Shown: positions 1 to 9,538 of the stretch, piece by piece | Layout of the letters: every line of letters starts with the position of its first letter | Position numbering within the stretch: position 1 is the stretch's first letter | Assembly: GCA_003248315.1 (NCBI GenBank) | Contig: QKWM01000004.1 | Coordinates: 3,841,001 to 3,905,000, forward strand | Source of the DNA: Streptomyces sp. SW4 | GTDB taxonomy: Bacteria; Actinomycetota; Actinomycetes; Streptomycetales; Streptomycetaceae | Length of the DNA stretch: 64,000 nt | Direction: 5' to 3' | Notes under the pieces: generated by a model | What the model was told of the DNA's origin: nothing | The model's database searches: none | Seen by the model: only the letters and a program-made list of their open reading frames with translations | Made by a program: the position numbers and the translations under genes

Positions 1-727
1 GCTCGTCCATCTCGCCGTCGCCGAGGAACGCCCACACATGGGAGTCGGAGACGTCCTTGATGCCGCGGTTGGTCAGGTAGCGGTTGAACCGCGCCTGGTA
101 GATCGCGGAGAGCGGGCCGAGGCCCATCGACACGGTCGGGAACTCCCACAGCCAGGGCAGCCGGCGCGGGTGCGGGTACGAGGGCAGGCCGTTGCCGCCG
201 GACTCGCGGCGGAAGTTGTCCAGCTGCGTCTCGTTCAGCCGGCCGTCGAGGAAGGCGCGGGCGTAGATGCCGGGGGAGGCGTGGCCCTGGATGTAGAGCT
301 GGTCGCCGGAGCCGTCACCCTCCTTGCCGCGGAAGAAGTGGTTGAAGCCGGTCTCGTAGAGCCAGGCCGCGGAGGCGAAGGTGGCGATGTGGCCGCCGAC
401 GCCGTACTTGCTGCCGCGGGTCACCATCGCCGCCGCGTTCCAGCGGTTCCAGGCGGTGATCCGCTGCTCCATCTCCTCGTCGCCGTCCACGGCGGGCTCG
501 GCGGAGGTGGGGATGGTGTTGACGTAGTCCGTCTCCAGGAGCTTCGGCAGGGCGACGCCGGCTCCCTCGGCTCGCTCCAGCGTGCGGCGCATCAGGTACG
601 CGGCACGGTGCGGCCCGGCCGCCTTGGCAACGGCGTCCAGGGAGGCCTGCCATTCGGCGGTCTCCTCCGGGTCGCGGTCCGGGAGCTGGTCGAGCTCGCT
701 CGGCTGGATGGCGTTGGGGTCGGTCAT
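1..727 (-). CDS. aceE: Pyruvate dehydrogenase E1 component, N-terminal part (runs off the left edge)
   Basis: Homodimeric E1 subunit of the pyruvate dehydrogenase complex, which decarboxylates pyruvate with thiamine diphosphate and passes the acetyl group to the lipoyl domain of E2. Only the first 242 codons are present; the gene continues past base 1. The translation starts MTDPNAIQPSELDQLPDRD and includes the family stretches AAMVTRGSKYGVGGHIATFA, LYIQGHASPGIYARAFLDG and, at the window edge, SHVWAFLGDGEMDE, the start of the thiamine-diphosphate region. The ATG at 725-727 was chosen because the conserved sequence begins there. The frame is intact throughout. A promoter with an operator-like palindrome lies about 110 bp upstream, and a GntR regulator gene follows in the same orientation further upstream, so control by that regulator is a reasonable inference. 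Confidence 0.95.
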   Translation of the reverse strand, partial: MTDPNAIQPSELDQLPDRDPEETAEWQASLDAVAKAAGPHRAAYLMRRTLERAEGAGVALPKLLETDYVNTIPTSAEPAVDGDEEMEQRITAWNRWNAAAMVTRGSKYGVGGHIATFASAAWLYETGFNHFFRGKEGDGSGDQLYIQGHASPGIYARAFLDGRLNETQLDNFRRESGGNGLPSYPHPRRLPWLWEFPTVSMGLGPLSAIYQARFNRYLTNRGIKDVSDSHVWAFLGDGEMDE

Positions 728-836
728 GTCGCCGCCTTCCTCAGTCGAAGGGGGTTCCCTCATCGGTAAGGGGATCGGGGGTGCCCTTGGTCTTTGGCAG
801 GACAGGGCGCGGGGCTCTGGTGCGAGCCCGTCGGTG

Positions 837-866
837 ACTGTAACTCCCTGATCGATGATCGATCAA
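837..866 (-). promoter_or_regulatory. Putative aceE promoter with an operator palindrome in the spacer
   Basis: On the minus strand a -35-like TTGATC (861-866) and a -10-like TACAGT (837-842) are separated by 18 bp. Overlapping them is the near-perfect palindrome TGATCGATGATCGATCA (849-865). A repressor bound there would block RNA polymerase. The neighbouring GntR/FadR-type gene is the obvious candidate, but that link is inferred only from position. No transcription start is known from the sequence alone. Confidence 0.5.
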
Positions 867-1015
867 AGGGTTGAGGGCGAAAACCTCTCGATCCCGAGAA
901 AGTCGGCACGGGGTGCCTTCGGCGATGGCACGGGGTGACTGCTGAGGTCGGGGGTTTGTGCAGGTGAGAGGGGTGGTGCGCGGATGAGCTCGGGGGTTCG
1001 CGGGTGTGCGGCGGC

Positions 1016-1128
1016 TGCGGGTTCGTGGGTGCTCGCCCGCGCAGTTCCCCGCGCCCCTTTCACCGGCGTCGGCGCCGGCGCCCCTTCAGGGGCGCGGGGA
1101 ACTGCGCGACCAGCCCCGACGAACCCGC
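1016..1128. repeat. Large imperfect inverted repeat made of two copies of a dispersed GGGGCGCGGGGAAC element
   Basis: The right arm (about 1085-1128) carries GGGGCGCGGGGAACTGCGCG followed by ACCAGCCCCGACGAACCCGC. The left arm (about 1016-1059) is its imperfect reverse complement, with a GC-rich loop between them. Transcribed, this would fold into a long stem-loop about 110 bases past the stop of the gntR gene, so it could act as its 3' end. Single copies of the same element sit in other gaps of this window, at about 5544, 9539 and 37357, which marks it as a dispersed extragenic repeat. The rest of the 728-1234 gap shows no coding signal. Confidence 0.7.
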
Positions 1129-1234
1129 ACCCGCCCGACACACCGCGCCCCCCGAGCTCTCCGGCGTCCGCACACGGGGGTCCGGGGGCGGAGCCCCCGG
1201 GGACGGGACGGGAAGGGGCGGCGGGGGCGAAGAA

Positions 1235-1858
1235 CTAGGCGCGGGGCGCGCAGCCCAGGACGTGGGCCTTGACGATCTCGGCGATACGGGGATCGCGGCG
1301 CCGGAAGGCCGCGACCAGCTCCTCGTGCTCCTCCGCGTACGACTGCTGCACGGTCCCCAGCCACCGGATCGACAGCGCCGTGAACACCTCGATCCCCAGC
1401 CCCTCCCACGTGTGCAGCAGCACCGAGTTGCCGGCGGCCCGCACCAGCTCCCGGTGGAAGGCGACCGTGTGCCGCACCTGGGCCGTGCCGTCGGCGGCGC
1501 GGTCGGCCTCGTACAGCGCGTTGACGTGCGGTTCGAGCGCCGAGCAGTCCCGCGCCAGCCGGTCCGCCGCCAGCTCCGCGGCGATGGCCTCCAGACCGGC
1601 CCGCACCGGGTAGCTCTCCTCCAGGTCGGCCGCGGTCAGGTTCCGCACCCGCACGCCCTTGTTCGGCGCCGACTCGATCAGCCGCAGCGACTCCAGCTCG
1701 CGCAGCGCCTCCCGCACCGGCGTCTGGCTGACCTCCAGCTCGGTGGCGATCCGCCGCTCCACGATCCGCTCGCCCGGCTGCCAGCGACCGCTGATGATCC
1801 CCTCCAGGATGTGCTCGCGGATCTGCTCGCGCAGCGAGTGGACGACGGGGGCGGTCAT
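1235..1858 (-). CDS. GntR-family transcriptional regulator, FadR subfamily
   Basis: DNA-binding regulator of about 207 residues. The N-terminal 70 residues form a GntR winged helix-turn-helix: LREQIREHILEGIISGRWQP followed by GERIVERRIATELEVSQTPV and REALRELESLRLIES. The C-terminal part is an all-helical FCD effector domain typical of FadR, PdhR and LldR relatives, with FHRELVRAAGN in the usual place. The ATG at 1856-1858 was preferred over an upstream in-frame ATG because GGAG lies 6 bases before it and the conserved domain starts soon after. It lies between aceE and the E2/E3 genes in the same orientation, so regulation of 2-oxoacid dehydrogenase genes is likely but not proven. The effector is unknown. 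Confidence 0.88.
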   Translation of the reverse strand: MTAPVVHSLREQIREHILEGIISGRWQPGERIVERRIATELEVSQTPVREALRELESLRLIESAPNKGVRVRNLTAADLEESYPVRAGLEAIAAELAADRLARDCSALEPHVNALYEADRAADGTAQVRHTVAFHRELVRAAGNSVLLHTWEGLGIEVFTALSIRWLGTVQQSYAEEHEELVAAFRRRDPRIAEIVKAHVLGCAPRA

Positions 1859-2003
1859 GAGGGCTCCTTCGCGGGGGCCGCGGCCGGCCCCGAGGGCGTT
1901 GACGCTTAGACAATACGGCCGCGAGCGCTCGGCGGAAGGGCGCATACGGGCGCTTTCACGCAGGTGAGACGAGACTTACACGCCGTGGCCGGGCGGGAAC
2001 GAC

Positions 2004-2038
2004 GGCGCCCCCGCCCGGAAACACCGGACGGGGGCGCC
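2004..2038 (-). terminator. Hairpin downstream of the E2 gene
   Basis: GGCGCCCCCGCCCGG (2004-2018) pairs with CCGGACGGGGGCGCC (2024-2038) with one mismatch and a five-base loop. It starts 16 bases past the sucB stop codon on the minus strand. No T-tract follows, as is common for Streptomyces terminators. Confidence 0.6.
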
Positions 2039-2053
2039 GCAGGATCACGGGGA

Positions 2054-3859
2054 TCAGAGACCGAGCTCGACCTCGAACTCGCCGGCCTCCAGGATGGCCT
2101 TGACCGCGGTCAGGTAACGCGCGGCGTCGGCACCGTCCACCAGACGGTGGTCGTAGGACAGCGTCAGGTACGTCATGTCACGGACGCCGATGACCGGACC
2201 GTCCTCGGTGTCGATGACGGCCGGACGCTTGACCGTGGCACCGATGCCGAGGATCGCGACCTGGCCCGGCGGCACGATGATCGTGTCGAACAGCGCGCCG
2301 CGCGAACCGGTGTTGGAGATGGTGAAGGTCGCGCCGGACAGCTCGTCCGGGGTGATCTTGTTGCCGCGGACCTTGCCCGCCAGCTCCGCCGTGGCCTTGG
2401 CGATACCGGCGAGGTTGAGGTCGCCGGCGTTCTTGATGACCGGGGTCATCAGGCCCTTCTCGGAGTCCACCGCGATACCGATGTTCTCGGTGTCGAAGTA
2501 GGTGATGGTGCCCTCGGACTCGTTGATCTTGGCGTTGATGGCCGGGTGGGCCTTCAGCGCCTGGGCCGCCGCCTTGACGAAGAACGGCATCGGGGAGAGC
2601 TTGACGCCCTCGCGGGCCGCGAACGCGTCCTTGGCCCGGGCGCGCAGCTTCATCAGGCGGGTGACGTCGACCTCGACGACCGACGACAGCTGCGCCTGCT
2701 CGTGCAGCGCCTTGACCATGTTGTCGCCGATGACCTTGCGGATGCGGGGCATCTTCACGGTCTGGCCGCGCAGCGGGGAGGCCTCCAGGACGGGGGCCTT
2801 CTTCGCGGCGGTGCCTCCGGCGGCCGCAGCCGGGGCGGCAGCGGCCGGAGCCGGGGCGGCCTTCGCGGCCTCGGCGGCGGCGAGGACGTCCTGCTTGCGG
2901 ATGCGGCCGCCGACGCCGGTGCCCTTGACGGTGGACAGGTCGACGCCGTTCTCGGCGGCGAGCTTGCGCACCAGCGGGGTGACGTAGGCGCCCTCGTCGG
3001 CCGGCTTGGCGGCGGCCGGGGCGGCGGGCGCCTGGGCCGGAGCGGCCGGAGCCGGGGCGGCCGGAGCCGGAGCGGCCTGGGCCGGCGCGGGCGCCGGGGC
3101 CGCCGGCTGCTGCGGGGCGGCCGGGGCCTGGGCCTGCGGGGCCGGCTGCTGCGGCGCCGGGGCGGGCTCGGGCTGCGCCGGGGCGGCGGGGGCCTCCTGC
3201 GCCGGCGCGGCGGCCGGGGCAGAACCCGCCTCACCGATCACGGCGAGCTTGGCGCCGACCTCGGCGGTCTCGTCCTCGCCGACCACGATCTCCAGCAGCG
3301 TGCCGGAGGCGGGGGCCGGGATCTCGGTGTCGACCTTGTCCGTGGAGACCTCGAGCAGCGGCTCGTCGGCCTCGACGGTGTCGCCGACCGACTTCAGCCA
3401 GCGGGTGACGGTGCCCTCGGTGACGGACTCGCCGAGCGCGGGCAGGACCACGTCCGTGCCCTGGGCGGAGCCGCCGCCGGAGGAGGCCTCGGCGGTGGGA
3501 GCGGGCGCCGGGGCGGCCTGCTCGGTGGAGGGGGCGGCCGGGGCGGGCTCGGGGGCCGGCTCGGCGACCTGCTCGGCCTGCGGGGCCTGCTCGGCGGCCG
3601 GGGCCTCGGCCGGGGCGCCGGAGCCGTCGTCGATCAGCGCCAGCTCGGCACCGACCTCGACCGTCTCGTCCTCGGCGACCTTGATGGAGGACAGCACGCC
3701 GGAGGCGGGGGCCGGGATCTCGGTGTCGACCTTGTCGGTGGACACCTCGAGCAGCGGCTCGTCGGCCTCGACGCGCTCGCCCTCGGCCTTCAGCCAGCGG
3801 GTGACAGTGCCCTCGGTGACGCTCTCGCCGAGCGCCGGAAGGGTTACGGAAACCGCCAT
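2054..3859 (-). CDS. sucB: 2-oxoacid dehydrogenase E2, dihydrolipoamide acyltransferase with two lipoyl domains
   Basis: E2 core of a 2-oxoacid dehydrogenase complex, 601 residues, frame intact. Two lipoyl domains are visible, at about residues 1-77 and 135-210, each with the lipoylation motif STDKVDTEIP (K43 in the first). Long Ala/Pro linkers follow them. The peripheral-subunit binding domain YVTPLVRKLAAENGVDLS lies near residue 290. The catalytic acyltransferase domain runs from about 365 to the end and contains SYDHRLVDG, with the active-site His at about 571. The start ATG has GGAG 10 bases upstream. It is 57 bp downstream of lpdA and probably cotranscribed with it. In actinobacteria such an E2 can serve both pyruvate and 2-oxoglutarate dehydrogenase, so the substrate (SucB or PDH E2) cannot be settled from sequence. 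Confidence 0.93.
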   Translation of the reverse strand: MAVSVTLPALGESVTEGTVTRWLKAEGERVEADEPLLEVSTDKVDTEIPAPASGVLSSIKVAEDETVEVGAELALIDDGSGAPAEAPAAEQAPQAEQVAEPAPEPAPAAPSTEQAAPAPAPTAEASSGGGSAQGTDVVLPALGESVTEGTVTRWLKSVGDTVEADEPLLEVSTDKVDTEIPAPASGTLLEIVVGEDETAEVGAKLAVIGEAGSAPAAAPAQEAPAAPAQPEPAPAPQQPAPQAQAPAAPQQPAAPAPAPAQAAPAPAAPAPAAPAQAPAAPAAAKPADEGAYVTPLVRKLAAENGVDLSTVKGTGVGGRIRKQDVLAAAEAAKAAPAPAAAAPAAAAGGTAAKKAPVLEASPLRGQTVKMPRIRKVIGDNMVKALHEQAQLSSVVEVDVTRLMKLRARAKDAFAAREGVKLSPMPFFVKAAAQALKAHPAINAKINESEGTITYFDTENIGIAVDSEKGLMTPVIKNAGDLNLAGIAKATAELAGKVRGNKITPDELSGATFTISNTGSRGALFDTIIVPPGQVAILGIGATVKRPAVIDTEDGPVIGVRDMTYLTLSYDHRLVDGADAARYLTAVKAILEAGEFEVELGL

Positions 3860-3916
3860 GGTTTCGGTTGCTCCTTACGAATTACGGAAGTCTGTGTCGT
3901 CGCGCCGAGGGCTGGA

Positions 3917-5305
3917 TCAGTCGTGCGCGTGCAGCGGCTTGCCCGCCAGGGCGAGGTGGGCCTCGCCGAGCGCCTCGTTCTGCGTCGGGTGGGCGTGGAC
4001 GAGCTGGGCGACCTCGGCCGGCAGCGCCTCCCAGTTGTAGATCAGCTGGGCCTCGCCGACCTGCTCGCCCATGCGGTCGCCGACCATGTGGACGCCGACC
4101 ACGGCACCGTCCTTGACCTGGACGAGCTTGATCTCGCCCGCGGTCTTCAGGATCTTGCTCTTGCCGTTGCCCGCCAGGTTGTACTTCAGAGCGACGACCT
4201 TGTCCGCACCGTAGATCTCCTTGGCCTTGGCCTCGGTGATGCCGACGGAGGCGACCTCCGGGTGGCAGTACGTCACCCGCGGCACGCCGTCGTAGTCGAT
4301 CGGGACGGTCTTCAGACCGGCCAGACGCTCCGCCACCAGGATGCCCTCGGCGAAGCCGACGTGCGCGAGCTGGAGCGTGGGCACCAGGTCGCCGACCGCG
4401 GAGATGGTCGGGACGTTGGTGCGCATGTACTCGTCGACGAGGACGTAGCCGCGGTCCATGGCGACCCCGGCCTCCTCGTAGCCCAGGCCCTGGGAGACCG
4501 GGCCGCGGCCGACGGCCACCAGCAGGACCTCGGCCTCGAACTCCTTGCCGTCGGCCAGGGTGACCTTGACGCCGTCCTGGGTGTACTCGGCCTTCTCGAA
4601 GAAGGTGCCCAGGTTGAACTTGATGCCGCGCTTGCGGAAGGCCCGCTCCAGCAGCTTGGAGCTGTTCTCGTCCTCGACCGGCACGAGGTGCTTCATGCCC
4701 TCGATGATCGTGACGTCGGTGCCGAAGGACTTCCAGGCGGACGCGAACTCGACGCCGATGACGCCGCCGCCGAGGACGATCGCGGACTTCGGCACGCGGT
4801 CCAGGACGAGGGCGTGGTCGGAGGAGATGATGCGGTTGCCGTCGATCTCCAGGCCGGGCAGGGACTTCGGCACGGAACCGGTGGCCAGCAGGATGTGGCG
4901 GCCCTGGATCCGCCGGCCGTTCACGTCGACGGACGTCGGGGAGGACAGCCGGCCCTCGCCCTCGATGTACGTGACCTTGCGGGAGGCGACCAGACCCTGC
5001 AGGCCCTTGTACAGGCCCGAGATCACGTCGTCCTTGTACTTGTGGACCGCGGCCACGTCGATGCCCTCGAACGTGGTCTTCACGCCGAACTGCGCGCTCT
5101 CGCGGGCCTGGTCGGCGATCTCGCCCGCGTGGAGCAGGGCCTTGGTGGGGATGCAGCCCCGGTGCAGGCAGGTGCCGCCGACCTTGTCCTTCTCGATCAG
5201 GGCGACGTCCAGGCCCAGCTGCGCCCCGCGCAGGGCCGCGGCGTAACCACCGCTACCACCGCCGAGGATCACTAGGTCGAAAACGGTGCTGGCGTCGTTC
5301 GCCAC
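3917..5305 (-). CDS. lpdA: Dihydrolipoamide dehydrogenase (E3)
   Basis: FAD-dependent flavoprotein that reoxidises dihydrolipoamide with NAD+. It has 462 residues from a GTG start at 5303-5305; a GGAGG 7 bases upstream decides this start over an in-frame ATG six codons earlier. Visible features are the N-terminal FAD-binding LVILGGGSGGYAAAL, the redox disulfide GGTCLHRGCIP (C46/C51), the NAD-binding IVLGGGVIGVEFASAW, the second FAD motif ISAVGDLVPTLQLAH and the C-terminal catalytic HPTQNE (H439, E444). The CLHRGC spacing matches the classical C-x4-C site. It is upstream of and in line with the E2 gene, giving an E3-E2 operon. No frame break. Confidence 0.95.
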   Translation of the reverse strand: MANDASTVFDLVILGGGSGGYAAALRGAQLGLDVALIEKDKVGGTCLHRGCIPTKALLHAGEIADQARESAQFGVKTTFEGIDVAAVHKYKDDVISGLYKGLQGLVASRKVTYIEGEGRLSSPTSVDVNGRRIQGRHILLATGSVPKSLPGLEIDGNRIISSDHALVLDRVPKSAIVLGGGVIGVEFASAWKSFGTDVTIIEGMKHLVPVEDENSSKLLERAFRKRGIKFNLGTFFEKAEYTQDGVKVTLADGKEFEAEVLLVAVGRGPVSQGLGYEEAGVAMDRGYVLVDEYMRTNVPTISAVGDLVPTLQLAHVGFAEGILVAERLAGLKTVPIDYDGVPRVTYCHPEVASVGITEAKAKEIYGADKVVALKYNLAGNGKSKILKTAGEIKLVQVKDGAVVGVHMVGDRMGEQVGEAQLIYNWEALPAEVAQLVHAHPTQNEALGEAHLALAGKPLHAHD

Positions 5306-5543
5306 GTCACGTCCTCCATGCATGTGCGCCGTGCGCCGGTCGTCGGTGACCGGCAGGCGGCTGGTGTCCGGCCGCTCGTTCTTCGGCCCTTAGGTGGGGG
5401 CCCTGTCCTGCCGGGCTCCATCTTTGCACTTGTCCGCTCCCCACGAGACGCCGGGCCGGTGTGTGAGACGCCCCACGTTTCCGCGAGGGAAGCGGCCGAG
5501 CGGCCCGGGGCCGGCGGGGCGGCCGGCGGCGGACCAGCCGGCC

Positions 5544-5573
5544 GGGGCGCGGGGAACCGCGCGACGAGCCACG
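5544..5573. repeat. Dispersed extragenic element, single copy
   Basis: GGGGCGCGGGGAACCGCGCG followed by ACGAGCCACG, in the 320-bp gap between pepA and lpdA. It is the same element that forms the inverted repeat near 1100. It lies 46 bases beyond the pepA stop as seen from the other strand. Apart from it and GC-rich low-complexity sequence I see nothing in 5306-5625. Confidence 0.7.
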
Positions 5574-5625
5574 GCTCACCGGCAGTCGCCCGCGCTCCCC
5601 GGGGCGCCGGGCTCCCGGGCGGACC

Positions 5626-7150
5626 TCAGCCCAGATCGCCCGCGGCCGTCAGCTCCGCCAGCCGCACCAGCGTCCGCACCGCGGTGCCCGTGCCGCCCTT
5701 CGGCGTGTACCCGAACGGCCCGCCCTCGTTGAACGCCGGCCCGGCGATGTCCAGGTGCGCCCAGGTGATGCCCTCGCCGACGAACTCCCGCAGGAACAGA
5801 CCGGCGACCAGCCCGCCGCCCATCCGCTCGCCCATGTTCGCGATGTCCGCGGTGGGCGAGTCCATGCCCTTGCGCAGGTGCTCCGGCAGCGGCATCGGCC
5901 ACGCCGGCTCGCCGACCTCCTCCGCCGCCTCGTACACCGCGGAGCGGAACGCGTCGTCGTTGGCCATGATCCCGAACGTCCGGCTGCCCAGAGCCAGCAT
6001 CATCGCGCCGGTCAGCGTCGCCACGTCGACGATCGCGTCGGGCTTCTCCAGCGACGCCGCCCACAGCGCGTCGGCGAGCACCAGCCGGCCCTCGGCGTCG
6101 GTGTTGAGCACCTCCACCGTCTTGCCGCTGTACATCTTCAGCACGTCGCCCGGCCGCGTCGCGGAGCCGGACGGCATGTTCTCGGCCAGCGCCAGCCAGC
6201 CGGTGACGTTCACCTCCAGGCCGAGCCGCGCGGCGGCGACGACCGCGGCGAAGACCGCCGCCGCGCCGCTCATGTCGCACTTCATCGTCTCGTTGTGGCC
6301 GGCCGGCTTCAGCGAGATGCCGCCCGAGTCGTAGGTGATGCCCTTGCCGACGAACGCCAGGTGCTTCTTCGCCTTGGACGACGTGTACGACAGCTTCACC
6401 AGCCGCGGACCCGACGCCGACCCGGCGCCCACGCCGAGGATGCCGCCGTAGCCGCCCTTGGCCAGGGCCTTCTCGTCGAGCACCTGCACCTTGATGCCGT
6501 GCTCCTTGGCGGCGGCCTGCGCGACCGCGGCGAACGCCTCCGGGTTGAGGTCGTTCGGCGGGTGTTGACCAGGTCGCGGGCGCGGTTCAGCTCCTCGGAC
6601 ACGGCGACGGCACGCTCGACGGCCGCCTTGTACGCCTTGTCGCGGGGCTTGCCGCCGAGCAGCGCGGCCTCGGCCAGCGGCGCCTTGCCGTTCTTGCCCT
6701 TGGCGTCCTTGGCGCGCTCCTTGTACGCGTCGAAGGAGTACGCGCCGAGCAGCACGCCCTCGCCCACGGCACCCGCGTCGGCGGCGTCGGCCAGCGGCAG
6801 CGCGAAGGCGGCCTTCTTGCAGCCGGCCAGCGCGCGGGCGGCGACACCGGCGGCCCTGCGCAGCGCCTCGCCGTCGTACCCGGCGTCCTTCTCGGGCTGC
6901 GCGCCCAGCCCCACCGCCACCAGGAGCGGCGCCTTGAAGCCGGCCGGCGCGGGCAGCTTCGTCACCTCGCCCTCGCCGCCGGTGGCGCCGAGGGTCTCCA
7001 GCACGCCGGCGAGCCTGCCGTCGTACGCCTTGTCCACGGCCTCGGCGCCGGGGCGACGAGCGGCCCGTCGTCGCCCTTGGCGACACCGATCACGATCGCG
7101 TCGGCCCGCAGGCCGGCCGCCGCGGCGGCGGAGAGAGTGAGAGCAGTCAC
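5626..7150 (-). CDS. pepA: Leucyl aminopeptidase (M17 family), frame broken twice
   Basis: Cytosolic two-metal (Zn/Mn) aminopeptidase removing N-terminal residues from peptides. The protein is spread over three frames: the N-terminus MTALTLSAAAAAGLRADAIV, a middle part from about 7045, and the C-terminal catalytic part from about 6560 to the stop. The catalytic half shows VGKGITYDSGGISLKPA, MKCDMSGAAAVFA, the M17 signature NTDAEGRLVLADAL and VATLTGAMMLALG, so all metal ligands appear present. The breaks are one-base losses near 7050 (G run) and 6560 (C run as read on the gene strand). With both bases restored the length is about 507, normal for the family. I treat it as an intact gene with sequence errors rather than a pseudogene. 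Confidence 0.88.
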
Positions 7151-7479
7151 GGTGGTGAATTCTCGCTTCCGTATGAAGTGTGTCGGCCGATTGCGGTGGG
7201 TCGACCGGGCCCGACAGCCGACCCTAGATCCCTCGGCCCCGGTCGTCCCTACCAGGGCGGGGGAACGCCCGCCACGAGCCTACGCGCGCCCCCGTGTTCG
7301 CTCATTCCTCCGAGCGTTCACCTCTGGGTGGCGTCGTGGCCGCTTCCTGATCCTCGCACCCGGTGAGCTGAGTCACACTCATCGGGTTCCGGTGAGCGTA
7401 CTGCTCACCGCTTTGCATGATTTCCACGAATCCTCCCGGAACCGACCCCCGGGAGGATTGTGCTGGGGGAGGAACCACC
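7151..7479. promoter_or_regulatory. Divergent intergenic region with two leader hairpins before the polysaccharide cluster
   Basis: This 329-bp gap separates pepA (minus) from the deacetylase gene (plus). Just ahead of the latter are two perfect hairpins: GGTGAGC/GCTCACC (7391-7397 and 7403-7409, loop GTACT) and AATCCTCCCGG/CCGGGAGGATT (7429-7439 and 7449-7459). The second ends 11 bases before the GGAGG ribosome site. They may be operators or transcript structures controlling the cluster. I found no convincing -10/-35 pair and no known riboswitch consensus. Confidence 0.5.
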
Positions 7480-9521
7480 ATGGCGCAGCAGCACGCGCGT
7501 CGTCCGCACCGCCCGAGAGGATCCGCCGCCGTCCTGGCCGCGGCCGGACTGCTGGTCCTGGGGCCGGGGGTCCCCGGGGCGTCGGCCGCCCAGGCCCCGC
7601 GCGTCGACCTGAGGGTCCTGGTCGTGGACGACGGCGGCAGCCCGGTGCGGGCCATCGCCGACCGGCTGGAGAGCACCGGCATCCCGTACACCACCGTCGA
7701 CCTGGGCGACCCGGACCGCCCGCGGATCACCGGGGCGTTCCTGAGCGACACCGTCTCCGGCCGGCCCCGGGCCAGGTACCAGGGCGTCGTCCTGCCCAAC
7801 GAGGCCCCGTTCGGCGAGGGCTCCGCCGAGCAGAGCGCGCTGGAGGCCTACGAGCGGACCTACGGCATCCCGCAGGTCGACGCCTACACCTGGGCGCACC
7901 CCGGCGTCGGCCTCGACCACACCGGCGACGGCGGCTGGGCCGGCGGCCTCGACGGCCGCGCCGCCACCGTCACGGACGCCGGGAGGAGCGGGCCGTTCGG
8001 CTACCTCGACGGCGCGTTCTCCTTCGAGGACAACTCCCCGGCGGTACAGGAGAGCTACGGCTATGCCGCCCGCCCCCGGGAGGGCTTCACCAGCTACGTC
8101 GAGGTGCCCGTGCCCGGCGGCACCGGGCGGGGCAGCCTGCTCGGCGAGTATGCGCACGACGGCCGCCGCGAACTGGTGGTGACCTTCGCCTACCACCGCC
8201 ACCAGCGCCAGTTCCAGCTGCTGGCCCGCGGGATCGTGGAGTGGCTGACCCAGGGCGTGCACCTGGGCCGGGACCGCAACTACTTCGCCGTGCACGTCGA
8301 CGACGTCTTCGCGCCCGACGCCCGCTGGGACACCGAGCGCAACTGCACGCCCGGCGACCTGGACTGCGCCGGCGGCGGCGAGCAGGCGGCGCCGATCCGG
8401 ATGACCGCGGCCGACGCGGCGTACACCGCCCAGTGGCAGCGCGAGCGCGGCTTCACCCTCGACCTGGTCTACAACGCCGGCTCGGGCGAGGAGTGGAAGG
8501 CCGCACACGGCGGCCGGGACCCGCTCACCGACCGCCTGCTCGCCGACAGGGCCCGCTACCGCTGGATCAACCACACCTACACGCACCCCTATCTGGGCTG
8601 CGTGCAGGACACCAGCACCGTGCCCTGGTCCTGCGCGAAGGACGCCGACGGCACCACCCGGTGGAAGAGCCGCGCCGAGATCTCCGCGCAGATCCGCGAC
8701 AACCACCGCTGGGCCGTCGCCAAGGGCCTGCCCGTGGACCGCACCGAACTGGTCACCGGCGAGCACTCCGGCCTGAAGCGGCTGCCCGTCCAGCCCGAGG
8801 ACAACCCGAACCTGGCCGGGGCCCTCGCCGACAACGGCGTGAAGTGGATCGCCTCCGACAACTCCCGCGAGCCGCGGCAGCGCGCGGTGGGCGCCGCCCG
8901 CACCGTCCCCGGCACCCGATGAACGTGTACTACAACGTCGGCACCGCCGCGGAGATGACCGACGAGTACAACTGGATCTACACCTCCCGCGCCGACGGCG
9001 GCAGCGGGATCTGCGAGAGCGACCCGGCCTCCACCTGCCTGGACGACCCGCTCGACCCGGCCACCGGCTACAGCTCGCACATCGTCCCGCAGGAGGCCCG
9101 CACCGCGCTGGGCCACGTCGTCTCCAACGACCCGCGCCCGCACTACGTCCACCAGTCCAACCTCGCGGAGGAGCGGCTGCTCTACCCGGTCCTGGACCGC
9201 GTCCTCGAGGACTACGCGGCCCTGTTCGCCGCCAACACCCCGCTGGAGAACCTCGCCCAGGCCGACATCGGCACCGAGCTCCAGCGCCGCGCCGCCTGGG
9301 AGGCGGCCGTCGAGGCGGGCCGGGTCACCGCCTACCGGATCGGCGACACGGTCACCGTCACGGCGCCGGCCGGCACCCACATCCCGGTCACCGCACCCGA
9401 GGGCACCCGCAAGCAGCGCCTCCTCGGCACCACGGCCTTCGGCACCCCGTACGCGGGACAGCGCTCGGCGTGGACCACGCCGGAACCGCTGCAATCGGGG
9501 GTGACTCTCCAACTGCCCTGA
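7480..9521 (+). CDS. Secreted polysaccharide deacetylase-like protein, Agd3/CE18 type (one frame break)
   Basis: Exported protein of about 680 residues. A signal peptide covers roughly residues 1-37 (basic start, hydrophobic core AAVLAAAGLLVLGPG, then ASAAQAP). The start ATG has GGAGG seven bases upstream. The central part has a carbohydrate-esterase-like metal set: an Asp pair in AVHVDDVFAPD (D274/D275) and an H-x3-H in NHTYTHPYLGC (H365, H369), the arrangement of CE4-like deacetylases. The overall layout and length resemble fungal Agd3, which N-deacetylates galactosaminogalactan. One C lost near 8907-8910 shifts the frame; the C-terminal 200 residues (from MNVYYNVGTAAEMTDEYNW) follow in another frame. 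The genes downstream encode a PelF-like transferase, spherulin-4 and GH114 proteins, which strongly supports a role in maturing an exopolysaccharide. The family name rests on motif memory and needs an HMM check. Confidence 0.75.
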
Positions 9522-9538
9522 AGGGCAACGCCCTGAGA

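Noticed and set aside
1964..5275. Long plus-strand open frame across the E2 and E3 genes
   Set aside because: It is antisense to two intact, well-recognised genes and is low-complexity Gly/Arg/Leu sequence.
5626..7150. pepA and other broken genes as real pseudogenes
   Set aside because: All catalytic motifs are kept, the breaks are only single G/C-run losses, and essential neighbours show the same pattern.
7362..7375. BldD box before the polysaccharide cluster
   Set aside because: GTGAGCTGAGTCAC only partly fits the 15-bp consensus; not strong enough to annotate as a site.
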